Source: Mycobacterium sp. BK086 (GTDB lineage: Bacteria; Actinomycetota; Actinomycetes; Mycobacteriales; Mycobacteriaceae). From it: a stretch of DNA of 64,000 bases. The notes below the pieces were generated by a model, which saw only the letters and a list, made by a program, of their open reading frames with translations, ran no database searches and was not told the DNA's origin. This document shows, one piece after another, positions 7,972 to 15,936 of the stretch (its first letter is position 1; each line of letters begins with the position of its first letter). The position numbers and the translations under genes are program-made. The stretch lies in the NCBI GenBank assembly GCA_004362315.1, contig SNWL01000009.1, forward strand, positions 124,001 through 188,000. Reading direction: 5' to 3'.

Positions 7972-9186
7972 ATGACTTCTGCGCAAGGACCGGCAGCCCC
8001 GCTGGCCGGTATCACCGTCGTGGCCCTGGAACAGGCGGTGGCGGCGCCGATGTGCTCGCGTGTCCTTGCCGACTTCGGCGCCCGGGTCATCAAGGTCGAG
8101 AACCCGGCCGGCGGTGATTTCGCCCGCCACTACGACGACGTCGTCAACGGACCCGGTGGCCTTGCTGCCCATTTCGTGTGGGCCAACCGCAACAAGGAAT
8201 CCATCGCGCTGAACCTCAAGGCGGACGAGGGTCTCGAGATCCTGCACCGGTTGCTCGACGGCGCGGACGCGCTGGTGTCGAACCTGGCTCCGGGATCGAC
8301 CGCCCGGCTGGGTATCTCGCCCGACCAGCTGCGTGAGCGGCATCCCGACGTGATCGCCGTCGAGATCGACGGCTACGGCGCAGGCGGGCCGCTGTCGAAC
8401 AAGCGCGCCTATGACCTGCTGGCGCAGTCGGAATCCGGATCATGTTCGGTCACAGGCTATCCCGGCATGCCGGCAAAGCCCGGGCCGCCGATCGCCGACA
8501 TCTCCACCGGTCTGTACTCGGCGCTGTCGATCATGGCGCTGTTGATCTCCCGGGAGGGCCGCGAACGCCGGGGCGCAGCGGTGAACGTGAGCCTGTTCGA
8601 CACGATGATGGACCTGATGGGCTATCCGCTGACCTACGCCCAGCACTCCGGAATCGACCAGCAGCCGCTGGGGATGAACTCGCCGGCCGTCGCGCCCTAT
8701 GGCTCCTTTGCCACGGCCGATGACCAGACGGTGGTGCTGGGCACCACCAACGACCGCGAGTGGCAACGGTTGGCGCGCGAGATCATCGAGCGACCCGACC
8801 TGGCCGACGATCCCCGGTATGCCACCAACTCCGATCGCTGTGCTCACCGTGACGTTCTCAACGAGGCAATCCAAACCTGGTGTGCTCAGCACGATCTCGC
8901 GCACATCCAGAAGACCGCCGACACCGCGGGCATCGGCAACGCCCGCTACAATCTGCCCAGCGATGTGCTGGCGCACCCGCAGCTGTCCGATCGTGACCGC
9001 TGGCGGACGGTGCAGACCACGGCAGGGCCGATCGAGGCGATCCTGCCGCCGCCGATCATCGACGGATATGAACAGCCGATGGGACCGGTACCCGGCCTCG
9101 GGCAGCACACCGACGCCCTGCTGGCCGAATTGGGCTTGTCCGAGGGCGAGATCGACCGACTGCGCGCGCAAGGCGTCGTCGCCTGA
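7972..9186 (+). CDS. CaiB/BaiF family CoA-transferase
   Basis: 404 residues, the family norm. Class III CoA-transferases move CoA between acids through an aspartyl-CoA intermediate; the catalytic Asp is expected in IADISTGLYSALSIM (about residue 175). Other family text: FGARVIKVENPAGGDF at the CoA site, NRNKESIALNLKADEG, and VNVSLFDTMMDLMGYPL. It lies 34 nt after fadE, with a leaderless-type -10 rather than a ribosome site. It probably supplies the CoA ester used by the neighbouring dehydrogenases and thiolase; relatives include steroid-side alpha-methylacyl-CoA racemases, which share the fold, but racemase residues are not evident. Confidence 0.9.
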   Translation: MTSAQGPAAPLAGITVVALEQAVAAPMCSRVLADFGARVIKVENPAGGDFARHYDDVVNGPGGLAAHFVWANRNKESIALNLKADEGLEILHRLLDGADALVSNLAPGSTARLGISPDQLRERHPDVIAVEIDGYGAGGPLSNKRAYDLLAQSESGSCSVTGYPGMPAKPGPPIADISTGLYSALSIMALLISREGRERRGAAVNVSLFDTMMDLMGYPLTYAQHSGIDQQPLGMNSPAVAPYGSFATADDQTVVLGTTNDREWQRLAREIIERPDLADDPRYATNSDRCAHRDVLNEAIQTWCAQHDLAHIQKTADTAGIGNARYNLPSDVLAHPQLSDRDRWRTVQTTAGPIEAILPPPIIDGYEQPMGPVPGLGQHTDALLAELGLSEGEIDRLRAQGVVA

Positions 9187-9201
9187 CAATGAGGAGCAGC
9201 C

Positions 9202-10347
9202 ATGCGTGAAACGGTGATCGTGGAGGCCGTGCGGACCCCGGTCGGCAAGCGAAACGGCGGACTGTCCGGCATGCACGCCGCCGACCTGTCCGGATTGGTG
9301 CTGAACGCGCTCGCCGAGCGCACCGGCCTCGACCCGGCGACGGTCGACGATGTGGTGTGGGGCTGCGTGTCGCAGGTGGGAGACCAGTCCAGCAATATCG
9401 GCCGGTTCTCCGTCCTGGCGGCGGGCTGGCCGGAGTCCATTCCGGGCACGACCGTCAACCGGGCGTGCGGATCCAGCCAGCAGGCATTGGATTTCGCAGC
9501 GCAGGCCGTCATGTCCGGCCAGCAGGACGTGGTGGTCGCCGGCGGTGTCGAGGTGATGAGCCGAGTGCCGCTCGGGTCGGCGCGCGCCACCGGTATGCCG
9601 TATGGCCCCAAGGTGCTCGAGCGCTATGACGACTTCTCGTTCAACCAGGGCATTTCGGCGGAGATGATCGCGCAGAAGTGGGGCTTGGGCCGCACCGATC
9701 TCGACGAGTTCTCGGCCCGCAGCCACGAACTCGCCGCTGCCGCACAGGATCGCGGCGCGTTCGACGACCAGATCGTCCCGGTGGCCACCGAGGGCGGCGT
9801 CGTCAACGCCGACGAGGGCATCCGGCGGGGGACCACCGTCGAGAAACTGGCCGGGCTCAAGCCGGCCTTCACCGAGGACGGCGTCATCCACGCCGGCAAC
9901 TCCTCGCAGATCTCCGACGGCGCAGCCGCGCTGCTGGTCACCTCCGCCGAATATGCTGCCGCGCAAGGCTGGCGGCCGCTGGCCCGCTACGTCCACGGCG
10001 CGGTCGCCGGTGACAATCCGGTGATGATGCTCACCGGTCCCATCCCCGCGACGCAGAAGGTGCTGAGCAAGACCGGTCTCGGGGTCGACGACATCGGGGT
10101 GTTCGAGGTCAACGAGGCGTTCGCGCCGGTGCCGATGGCCTGGCAGGTCGAGCTCGGCGCGAAGGCCGACCGGATCAACCCGCTGGGCGGGGCGATCGCG
10201 CTGGGCCACCCGCTCGGCGGCTCGGGTGCGGTGCTCATGACCCGGATGCTGTACCACATGCGCGACAACGGAATTCGCTACGGACTGCAGACGATGTGCG
10301 AGGGCGGCGGCACCGCCAACGCCACCGTCGTCGAACTGATCAACTAA
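9202..10347 (+). CDS. Thiolase (acetyl-CoA acetyltransferase family)
   Basis: 381 residues. The catalytic set is intact: nucleophile Cys89 in NRACGSSQQA, GHPLGGSGAVL with the histidine, and the second cysteine in TMCEGGGTANA near the end. It starts ETVIVEAVRTPVGKRNGG, the usual first strand. The enzyme cleaves 3-ketoacyl-CoA with CoA, the last step of a beta-oxidation cycle. GAGGAGCAGCC precedes the ATG. It is flanked by a CoA-transferase and a dehydrogenase, with gaps of 15 and 9 nt. No hydratase or hydroxyacyl dehydrogenase is encoded in this operon, so those steps must be done by enzymes from elsewhere. Confidence 0.94.
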   Translation: MRETVIVEAVRTPVGKRNGGLSGMHAADLSGLVLNALAERTGLDPATVDDVVWGCVSQVGDQSSNIGRFSVLAAGWPESIPGTTVNRACGSSQQALDFAAQAVMSGQQDVVVAGGVEVMSRVPLGSARATGMPYGPKVLERYDDFSFNQGISAEMIAQKWGLGRTDLDEFSARSHELAAAAQDRGAFDDQIVPVATEGGVVNADEGIRRGTTVEKLAGLKPAFTEDGVIHAGNSSQISDGAAALLVTSAEYAAAQGWRPLARYVHGAVAGDNPVMMLTGPIPATQKVLSKTGLGVDDIGVFEVNEAFAPVPMAWQVELGAKADRINPLGGAIALGHPLGGSGAVLMTRMLYHMRDNGIRYGLQTMCEGGGTANATVVELIN

Positions 10348-10356
10348 AGGGATCTG

Positions 10357-11505
10357 ATGCGCCGCGATCTGTTCACCGAAGACCACGAGGCTTTCCGCGA
10401 GCTCGCCCGCGACTTCATCGAGAAGGAGATCGTGCCCGCCTACCCGCAGTGGGAGAAGGCGGGCCGGATGCCGCGCGAGACGTTCGCCAAACTCGGCGAG
10501 ACCGGGATCATGGGCATCACCCTGCCCGAGGAGTACGGCGGCGGCGGACAGGACGACTATCGCTACAACGTGGTGCTGCAGGAGGAAGCGGCCCGGGCGC
10601 TGGTGACGCTGTCGACGGTGCGCACCCAGCTCGAGGTGATCCTGCCGTACTTCCTGCACTATGCGAACGACGAACAGCGGGCCCGGTGGTTCCCGGGTCT
10701 GGCCGCGGGCACCCTGCTCACCGCGGTCGCGATGACCGAGCCCGGCACCGGGTCGGACCTGGCCGGGGTCCGGACGACGGCGGTGCGTGACGGTGACGAC
10801 TACATCGTCAACGGGGCCAAGACGTTCATCACCGGCGGCATGCAGGCCGACCTGGTGGTCGTGGTGGCGCGCACCTCCACCGATCCGGACAACCGCCGCG
10901 CGGGGCTGACCCTGCTGGTCGTCGAGGACGGTATGGCGGGCTTCACCAGGGGACGCGAGCTGGAGAAGATGGGCTGCAAGGTGCAGGACACCGCGGAGCT
11001 GTCCTTCGTCGACGTCCGGGTGCCGGCCACCAATGTGCTGGGGGAGGAGGGTCAGGCCTTCAGCTATCTCGGGCACAACCTGGCCCAGGAGCGGCTCACC
11101 GTCGCGGTCGGCTCGGTGGCCCAAGCTCGCTCGGCGATCGCGGCCGCGATCGACTACACCAAGAACCGCAAGGCATTTGGCAGCCCCGTTGCCTCGTTCC
11201 AGAACACCAAGTTCGAACTCGCCGCCTGCTCGACGGAGGTGGAGGCCGCCCAGGCGATGCTCGACCGGGCGGTGAGCCTGCACGTCGAGGGTGAGCTCAG
11301 CGGTGCCGACGCGGCCCGGGTCAAACTCTTCTGCACCGAGATGCAGCAGCGGGTGATCGATCGCTGCCTGCAGCTGTTCGGCGGCTACGGCTACATGATG
11401 GAGTATCCGATCGCCCGGCTCTACACCGATGCGCGGGTGGCCCGGATCTACGCCGGCACCAGCGAGGTCATGAAGGTGATCATCGCGAAATCGCTGGGGC
11501 TCTAG
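10357..11505 (+). CDS. Acyl-CoA dehydrogenase (FadE family)
   Basis: 382 residues, a canonical member. AVAMTEPGTGSDLAGV, VNGAKTFITGG, the helix RLTVAVGSVAQARSAI with the R-x-x-F flavin contact region, GGYGYMMEYPIARLYTDAR and IYAGTSEVMKVIIAKSLGL with the catalytic Glu context are all intact. The gene begins 9 nt after the thiolase stop. The Y-x-x-E-Y-P pattern resembles long- or medium-chain and branched acyl-CoA dehydrogenases of mycobacteria. It is the last enzyme gene of this operon before the TetR gene. A weak inverted repeat (AGGGCTG/CAGCCCT, 11524-11554) follows the stop but has no T tract. Confidence 0.94.
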   Translation: MRRDLFTEDHEAFRELARDFIEKEIVPAYPQWEKAGRMPRETFAKLGETGIMGITLPEEYGGGGQDDYRYNVVLQEEAARALVTLSTVRTQLEVILPYFLHYANDEQRARWFPGLAAGTLLTAVAMTEPGTGSDLAGVRTTAVRDGDDYIVNGAKTFITGGMQADLVVVVARTSTDPDNRRAGLTLLVVEDGMAGFTRGRELEKMGCKVQDTAELSFVDVRVPATNVLGEEGQAFSYLGHNLAQERLTVAVGSVAQARSAIAAAIDYTKNRKAFGSPVASFQNTKFELAACSTEVEAAQAMLDRAVSLHVEGELSGADAARVKLFCTEMQQRVIDRCLQLFGGYGYMMEYPIARLYTDARVARIYAGTSEVMKVIIAKSLGL

Positions 11506-11628
11506 CCCGCCGAGAGCGACCTCAGGGCTGCATTTCGCCCCGATTCACAGCCCTCAAGTGGATCTCGTCGTAAGCGGTCCGATCACTTCAGAACTTTTTC
11601 CGCTGAGACCCTTGTCACACCGGCCCAA

Positions 11629-11658
11629 ACCAACCTACTGTGTGTTCACTAGGTTGGT
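11629..11658. promoter_or_regulatory. TetR autoregulatory operator candidate
   Basis: ACCAACCTA (11629-11637) and TAGGTTGGT (11650-11658) are perfect 9-bp inverted arms with a 12-nt spacer. The site ends 17 nt before the GTG start of the TetR gene at 11676, just ahead of its ribosome site, the typical position for autorepression. It differs from the GAGAA-N5-TTCTC motif elsewhere, so this TetR protein probably does not bind the shared operators. Confidence 0.7.
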
Positions 11659-11675
11659 CTGAGGAAGGGAGTGCA

Positions 11676-12284
11676 GTGACCGCGACCCGGCCCTACGCAA
11701 CCCTTCTGGCCAAGGGTGAGGATCGCAAGCAGCGCATTCTCGACGTCGCACAGCGGCTGTTGGCGCGCAACGGCTGGCGAAACACCACCCTGGCTCAGAT
11801 CGCGAGGGAGGCCGGCGTCACCGCGGCCGGGCTGCTGCATCACTTCGAATCCAAGGAACAACTGCTGCACGCGGTGCTCGACGCCCGCGATGCCGACGAC
11901 AGCGAGCACGCCGACTATCTGTTCGGCGATCTCGTTGAGGGCATCGCCAATGCCGCCGACCGGTTCGACCGGTCACCGCAGCTCGTGGGGACCTTCGCGG
12001 TCCTGATGGTCGAGAACATCGCGCCCGACGCCCCACTGCACGACCGACTGGTGGACCGCTACCGGCAGGCGGTCGAGATCATCGCCGAGCGGATCCGCAG
12101 CGGTCAGGCCGACGGCCGCTATCGAACCGACGTGAACGCGGCCCGCAAGGCCATCGAAATCCTGGCATTTGTGAACGGAATGGAGACCTCATGGCTACTC
12201 GACCCGTCGATTCCGCTGACCGACGTGTTCCGGGAGTACTCCAGGTCGCTGGCGACCCAGCTGACACGCCACGCCGGATCATGA
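11676..12284 (+). CDS. TetR/AcrR family transcriptional regulator
   Basis: 202 residues from GTG 11676, with GAGGAAGGGAG directly upstream; an upstream GTG at 11640 lies inside the operator and is rejected. The N-terminal helix-turn-helix reads RKQRILDVAQRLLARNGWRNTTLAQIAREAGVTAAGLLHHFESKEQLL in short form: RILDVAQRLL, TTLAQIAREAGV and LLHHFESKEQ are the diagnostic pieces (residues about 20-65). The C-terminal ligand domain is alpha-helical with no recognisable ligand motif. The 30-bp palindrome at 11629-11658 is the likely autoregulatory site. Its stop overlaps the start of the next gene (ATGA). Likely ligands are CoA esters from the upstream operon, an inference from position. Confidence 0.92.
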   Translation: MTATRPYATLLAKGEDRKQRILDVAQRLLARNGWRNTTLAQIAREAGVTAAGLLHHFESKEQLLHAVLDARDADDSEHADYLFGDLVEGIANAADRFDRSPQLVGTFAVLMVENIAPDAPLHDRLVDRYRQAVEIIAERIRSGQADGRYRTDVNAARKAIEILAFVNGMETSWLLDPSIPLTDVFREYSRSLATQLTRHAGS

Positions 12285-12787
12285 GGTACCGGCTCGACAT
12301 CGTCGCGCCGAGTGTCGCCGAAGCCGTTCAGCACGCCGGCGGCTGGATCTTCGATCGCGTGATGGCCGGCTGGGACGTCAACGTGCTGCTCGCCGAACCC
12401 GGTGACACCCGTCCGCTGTCGATCCTGGGCGCCCAGACCGTCGACTTCGAGTCGGTGCTGGAGGCCGGGGACGACCAACCGCACCCGCAGGCACTGGCTG
12501 TCGCCGCCGACCTCGTCGACACCGACGCCCGCGTCCGCGAGGGTGTACTGCGAGCACTGGACTACGGCATGACCGAGGTCGCGCTGTGGGGCGAGGCGCA
12601 GCCGGCCGAGTTCGACCGCAACGTGGATTCCGTTGAGCACCGGCTGAGTTCGGCCGCGCGCGTGTTCAAGGCGCAGGCGCTGGCGGCCGCTGCGGTCAGC
12701 GATATCGCGGTGGCGCCCACCGAGACTTTCCGCAGCGGTGCGATGAACTGCGCGCCGATCGGCGCCGACCTGGTCCCGGCTAGCTGA
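12281..12787 (+). CDS. Protein of unknown function coupled to TetR
   Basis: 168 residues, ATG at 12281 overlapping the TetR stop by 4 nt. Sequence features: a mixed alpha/beta start MRYRLDIVAPSVAEAVQHAGGW, a strand WDVNVLLAEPGDTRPLSILG, then helices VLRALDYGMTEVALWGE and RLSSAARVFKAQALAAAA. No signal peptide, transmembrane segment or catalytic motif is visible. I do not recognise the family. Translational coupling to the regulator suggests a sensing or housekeeping role tied to the same signal. Its 3' end overlaps the convergent membrane-protein gene by 8 nt. Confidence 0.75.
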   Translation: MRYRLDIVAPSVAEAVQHAGGWIFDRVMAGWDVNVLLAEPGDTRPLSILGAQTVDFESVLEAGDDQPHPQALAVAADLVDTDARVREGVLRALDYGMTEVALWGEAQPAEFDRNVDSVEHRLSSAARVFKAQALAAAAVSDIAVAPTETFRSGAMNCAPIGADLVPAS

Positions 12788-13550
12788 TCGAAGTCCGTGC
12801 GGCCTTGCGGGTGAGGTAGTCGATCTGCAGGTGGATCGAGTACAGCACCAGCGGCGGTAGGACGATGAACGGCACGTTCTCGCCGATGAACTTGAACCAC
12901 AGGCCGAATGCGCCCTGTCCGATGTCGGAGAATCCCGCGCCCACCTCGGCCAGAAAATACACGGCCGTACTGCTCATCAGGATCGCGCAGCCGGCGAATG
13001 CCAGCCAGAGACAACGGATTCGGGATTCCAGCGCAAGGTCCGGCCGGATCAGCCGGGTCCAGACGACGAACACCGTCACACCCGTGATCACTCCGACGAC
13101 CTCCAGGGCGAAAGTCCACGGGTTGCCGCTGACGTATCGGGCGTCGGCAAGGCCGTACTGCCACCACAGCCACTTCCAGCCGGGATCTGTTGTCGGCGCC
13201 CACAATCCGAGCGGATGCCCGATCAGGAACACCAGCTCGTAGCCGATCTGGCTGCCTGCGGTGTAGGGCAGGTAGAACAAAGTCAGCTCGGCGGCCTTGT
13301 CTAGCCGGGTTCGCTTCTCGCCCGGCGCATCCCACAGGATGACGAACGGCAGCAGGATCACCGGGATGCCGAAGATCAGGTTCGCGATCACATCGACGGT
13401 GAACGTCGGCGCAATGACGCCCGCGCTGACGCAGATCGTCAGCGCCACGAACATGAAGCCGGTGAACAGTGCGGTGCCGAGGTAGATCCGCTTGCGGTGT
13501 GGTGCCCACGGTTGCGCGAAGTCGGGCTCGCGTTCCTGCACTGTCGTCAT
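12780..13550 (-). CDS. Polytopic membrane protein, possibly emopamil-binding-protein-like
   Basis: 256 residues with about five to six hydrophobic segments: IYLGTALFTGFMFVALTI, ANLIFGIPVILLPFVIL, a segment with QIGYELVFLIGHPLG, FALEVVGVITGVTVFVVW, CLWLAFAGCAILMSS, and IVLPPLVLYSIHLQI near the end. Length, helix number and the aromatic-rich loop KWLWWQYGLADARY recall the EXPERA/emopamil-binding (sterol isomerase-like) fold, but the key His/Glu residues could not be matched, so this is only a suggestion. It stands between a TetR cassette and a P450 operon and has its own palindromic operator candidate at 13570-13589. A role in handling a sterol-like lipid in the membrane is speculative. Confidence 0.8.
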   Translation of the reverse strand: MTTVQEREPDFAQPWAPHRKRIYLGTALFTGFMFVALTICVSAGVIAPTFTVDVIANLIFGIPVILLPFVILWDAPGEKRTRLDKAAELTLFYLPYTAGSQIGYELVFLIGHPLGLWAPTTDPGWKWLWWQYGLADARYVSGNPWTFALEVVGVITGVTVFVVWTRLIRPDLALESRIRCLWLAFAGCAILMSSTAVYFLAEVGAGFSDIGQGAFGLWFKFIGENVPFIVLPPLVLYSIHLQIDYLTRKAARTSIS

Positions 13551-13569
13551 CGCGGTCGGCCTCCCACGG

Positions 13570-13589
13570 CAAGTATCAACTACTTGATA
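13570..13589. promoter_or_regulatory. Two overlapping palindromes upstream of the membrane protein
   Basis: CAAGTA-N5-TACTTG (13570-13586) overlaps TATCAA-N4-TTGATA (13574-13589). Both are perfect and lie about 20-40 nt upstream of the minus-strand ATG at 13548-13550. This is the expected place for a TetR- or MarR-type operator. It is unlike the other motifs in the window. Confidence 0.5.
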
Positions 13590-13630
13590 TCGTGGCGAAG
13601 CTTACCCGGCATCCATCGCCGGGCGAAGCG

Positions 13631-13825
13631 TTATTCCTTGATGGAGATGGCCTGCCGGGGGCACTGGCGCACCGCTTCCCGGACCTTCTCTTCGTTCTCC
13701 GGGGTGACCTCGTCGGTGAGGACGTGCAGGTAGTCCTGGTCGTCGAGATCGAACACCTCGGGGATGATCCCCATGCAGATCGCGTTGGCCTCACACAGGC
13801 CGAAGTCCACCTCGATCTTCTTCAT
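13631..13825 (-). CDS. [3Fe-4S] ferredoxin, P450 partner
   Basis: 64 residues. Cys11, Cys17 and Cys55-Pro give the C-x5-C...CP pattern of mycobacterial 3Fe-4S ferredoxins, with Asn14 between the first two cysteines. The fold is the usual acidic two-strand frame (MKKIEVDFGLCEANAICMG and AVRQCPRQAISIKE). Such proteins carry single electrons from a ferredoxin reductase to a cytochrome P450. Its ATG overlaps the P450 stop by 4 nt, strong evidence that it serves that P450. No ferredoxin reductase is next to it. Confidence 0.94.
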   Translation of the reverse strand: MKKIEVDFGLCEANAICMGIIPEVFDLDDQDYLHVLTDEVTPENEEKVREAVRQCPRQAISIKE

Positions 13826-15024
13826 CGCAGCACCCTAACCGGGACGTGGGAGAAGCCCGCGACATTCTGCATCTGGACGCGCCGCAAGCCGTCCCACTGC
13901 ACTTCGTAGCGCGGCATGAAATCGAGCAGTTTCTCCAGTGCGATGGCACTTTCCATGCGAGCCAGGGCAGCACCCAGGCAGCTGTGGATGCCGTAGCCCA
14001 GCCCGAGGTTCTGCGCCTCGGTGCGGTCGCGGTCGATGTCGAAGGTGTCGGCGTCGGTGAACGCGGCCGAGTCGCGATTCGCCGACGCCATCAGCAGGAA
14101 CACCGGCTTGCCCGCCGGGATCTTGCCGCTGGGAACCTCGGTGTCACGCAGCGTGAACCGCACGTTGTACTGCACCGGGCCCTCGAAGCGCAGCAGCTCC
14201 TCCACGGCGGCGGGGATCTTGTCGCGGTCGTCGAGCAGTTTCTGCCACTGTTCGGGGAAGCGGGCGAAGTTGACCGCCGCCGTACCCATCAGTTTGGTGA
14301 CGGTCTCGGCGCCGGCACCGCCGAGAAGTGTTGCGAAACCGCAGATCTCGATGTCGTCGAGGCGGCGGAGGTTGCCGTCGTCGTCGGGGATCTCGGCGGC
14401 GATCAGGCGGCTGATCATGTCGTCCTGCGGGTTCTCCCGCCGTTCCTGAACCAGGCCGTAGTAGTAGATCGCGGTGTCGACGTTGGCCTGCATGCCGGCC
14501 TCGCTGTACCCGATCTGCCCGGGCTCGCGGCTCAGACTCGTATCGATCCAGTGCCGGACCTGCTGACGGTATTCCTCGGGAACGCCGGCCATCCGGGTGA
14601 TGACCTCGACCGGGAACGGACCGGAGAAATCCTGGACGACGTCGAACGCATCCGGATTGGCCGCCGCCAGATACTTGTCGACGAGTTCGTGGACCACTTC
14701 CTTCTGCGACTGCACCGCGCGCGGGGTGAAGGCCTTGTTGAGCAGGCTGCGCATGTGGCGATGCTCGGGCGGATCCATGAAGATGATCGACTTCTGCGGC
14801 GGCTCGTCGCCCTTCACCATCGCCAGATCGCAGCCCCGGGACGACGAGAAACTGTCGTGATCCTTGAGCGCGGCCGACACGTCCTCATGGCGCGAGAGGG
14901 CGTAGAAGTCCTCGCGTGTGTCGTAGTAGAGCGGAGCCTCGGCGCGCATCCGTTCGTAGATGTCGAACGGGTTGGCGAAGTACTCCTGCGAGAACGGATC
15001 GAAGACGAGTTCGGCCTGGGTCAT
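13822..15024 (-). CDS. Cytochrome P450 monooxygenase
   Basis: 400 residues, normal for a soluble bacterial P450. The heme-binding loop LGYGIHSCLG holds Cys349 as the iron ligand; the usual first Phe of FGxGxHxCxG is Leu here. The I-helix oxygen-activation stretch LLGGAGAETVTKLMG has the acid-alcohol pair as Glu-Thr, and AVEELLRFEGP carries the ExxR of the K-helix. FMDPPEHRHMRSLLNKAF is the C-helix region with the heme propionate His and Arg. It inserts one oxygen atom into an unknown, probably lipid or terpenoid, substrate. It is translationally coupled to the ferredoxin downstream. An inverted repeat, AGCGTTAC/GTAACGCT, lies at its promoter. Confidence 0.95.
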   Translation of the reverse strand: MTQAELVFDPFSQEYFANPFDIYERMRAEAPLYYDTREDFYALSRHEDVSAALKDHDSFSSSRGCDLAMVKGDEPPQKSIIFMDPPEHRHMRSLLNKAFTPRAVQSQKEVVHELVDKYLAAANPDAFDVVQDFSGPFPVEVITRMAGVPEEYRQQVRHWIDTSLSREPGQIGYSEAGMQANVDTAIYYYGLVQERRENPQDDMISRLIAAEIPDDDGNLRRLDDIEICGFATLLGGAGAETVTKLMGTAAVNFARFPEQWQKLLDDRDKIPAAVEELLRFEGPVQYNVRFTLRDTEVPSGKIPAGKPVFLLMASANRDSAAFTDADTFDIDRDRTEAQNLGLGYGIHSCLGAALARMESAIALEKLLDFMPRYEVQWDGLRRVQMQNVAGFSHVPVRVLR

Positions 15025-15057
15025 TGCGTTCTCCTCCGAGGCGAGAGCTGGGCTATA

Positions 15058-15089
15058 AGCGTTACGGAAGGCTGGTTGATTGTAACGCT
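15058..15089. promoter_or_regulatory. Inverted repeat upstream of the P450-ferredoxin operon
   Basis: AGCGTTAC (15058-15065) and GTAACGCT (15082-15089) are perfect 8-bp arms 16 nt apart. They lie 34-65 nt upstream of the P450 ATG at 15022-15024, in the only gap of the region. A regulator-binding site is the simplest reading; the sequence could also form a weak hairpin. Confidence 0.5.
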
Positions 15090-15126
15090 AACAGTGGGGC
15101 GCGCGGGAGAGCTGAAAATGGCTAAA

Positions 15127-15936
15127 TCACCTAATCGTTTCCGGGGAAAGGGCGGCGTCGACCACCTCGTCGAGCAGGCCGAGATCGCTGCCCAGATCGG
15201 CCACCGTCGCCCGGACGACGGCCACGTCCTTGCCGATGAATTCGCCGACGGCGCTGATGAATCCGGCGGCCGACCCGACCCGGGCGATCGAGTCGACGGC
15301 CCGGCTGGCGCCGCTGCCGTGGGGAAGGGCGCTCAAGAGGACGGACTCATCGACACCGAGGCGGCCGGCCAGCCGCACCGCCTCGGCCGCGATCCCGATC
15401 TGCGCGGCGAACAGAGTGTTGTTGATCAGCTTGACCCGCTGGCCGAAACCGAGCGGCCCGACGTGTAACACCGGATCGCCATAGCTGGACAACAGCGGCC
15501 GTACCCGGTTTACGGCGTCCTCGTCGCCGCCGACGTACAGCGTCACCGTCCCTGCCGCGATATCGTGCGGCCCGCCGCTGACCGGCGCGTCGAGCACGTC
15601 GACCCCACGCGCCCCGGCCTTCTCCGCGATGGCTTCCGCGGTGCGCGGGCTGCCCGTGGTGTGCAGCACCAGAACCGCGCCCTCGCGCATGGTGCCCAGC
15701 AGGTCGTCGGTCAGGCAGATCTGGCGCACCTGCTCGTCGGTGAACACGCAGACCACCACGGCGTCCGCGTCGCGGGCCAGGTCGGCAAGGCTCCCGGTCG
15801 ACTTCGCGCCCAACTCCTGTGCGGCGACGAGCTTTTCGGGAGTGCGGCCCAGCACCGTGACGTCATGGCCCGCGTCGGCCAGCCGGCGCACCATGGGTGC
15901 ACCCATCCGGCCCGCACCGACGAAGCCGACTTTCAC
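15127..15936 (-). CDS. NAD(P)-dependent beta-hydroxyacid dehydrogenase (3-hydroxyisobutyrate dehydrogenase-like)
   Basis: 269 residues. The N-terminal Rossmann motif is KVGFVGAGRMGAPMVRRLA; the substrate loop is VLDAPVSGGPHD; the catalytic lysine lies in GFGQRVKLINNTLFAAQ, all hallmarks of the beta-hydroxyacid dehydrogenase family. The family oxidises 3-hydroxyisobutyrate, tartronate semialdehyde and similar acids; some actinobacterial members act as imine reductases. It is the last gene of a six-gene operon and overlaps the upstream paralogue by 4 nt. The two tandem copies share plan and about one third of visible residues, so they may act on successive or epimeric intermediates or form a mixed dimer. 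Confidence 0.9.
   Translation of the reverse strand: MKVGFVGAGRMGAPMVRRLADAGHDVTVLGRTPEKLVAAQELGAKSTGSLADLARDADAVVVCVFTDEQVRQICLTDDLLGTMREGAVLVLHTTGSPRTAEAIAEKAGARGVDVLDAPVSGGPHDIAAGTVTLYVGGDEDAVNRVRPLLSSYGDPVLHVGPLGFGQRVKLINNTLFAAQIGIAAEAVRLAGRLGVDESVLLSALPHGSGASRAVDSIARVGSAAGFISAVGEFIGKDVAVVRATVADLGSDLGLLDEVVDAALSPETIR

Noticed and set aside
8440..11283. Very long open frame (947 codons) on the minus strand over the CoA-transferase, thiolase and dehydrogenase genes
   Set aside because: It is antisense to three genes with intact motifs. High-GC DNA leaves the opposite frame free of stops. The translation is rich in Arg, His, Gly and Asp with no domain pattern.
11524..11554. Terminator after the dehydrogenase at 11505
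   Set aside because: AGGGCTG/CAGCCCT is only 7 bp with a 17-nt loop and no T tract; too weak to call.
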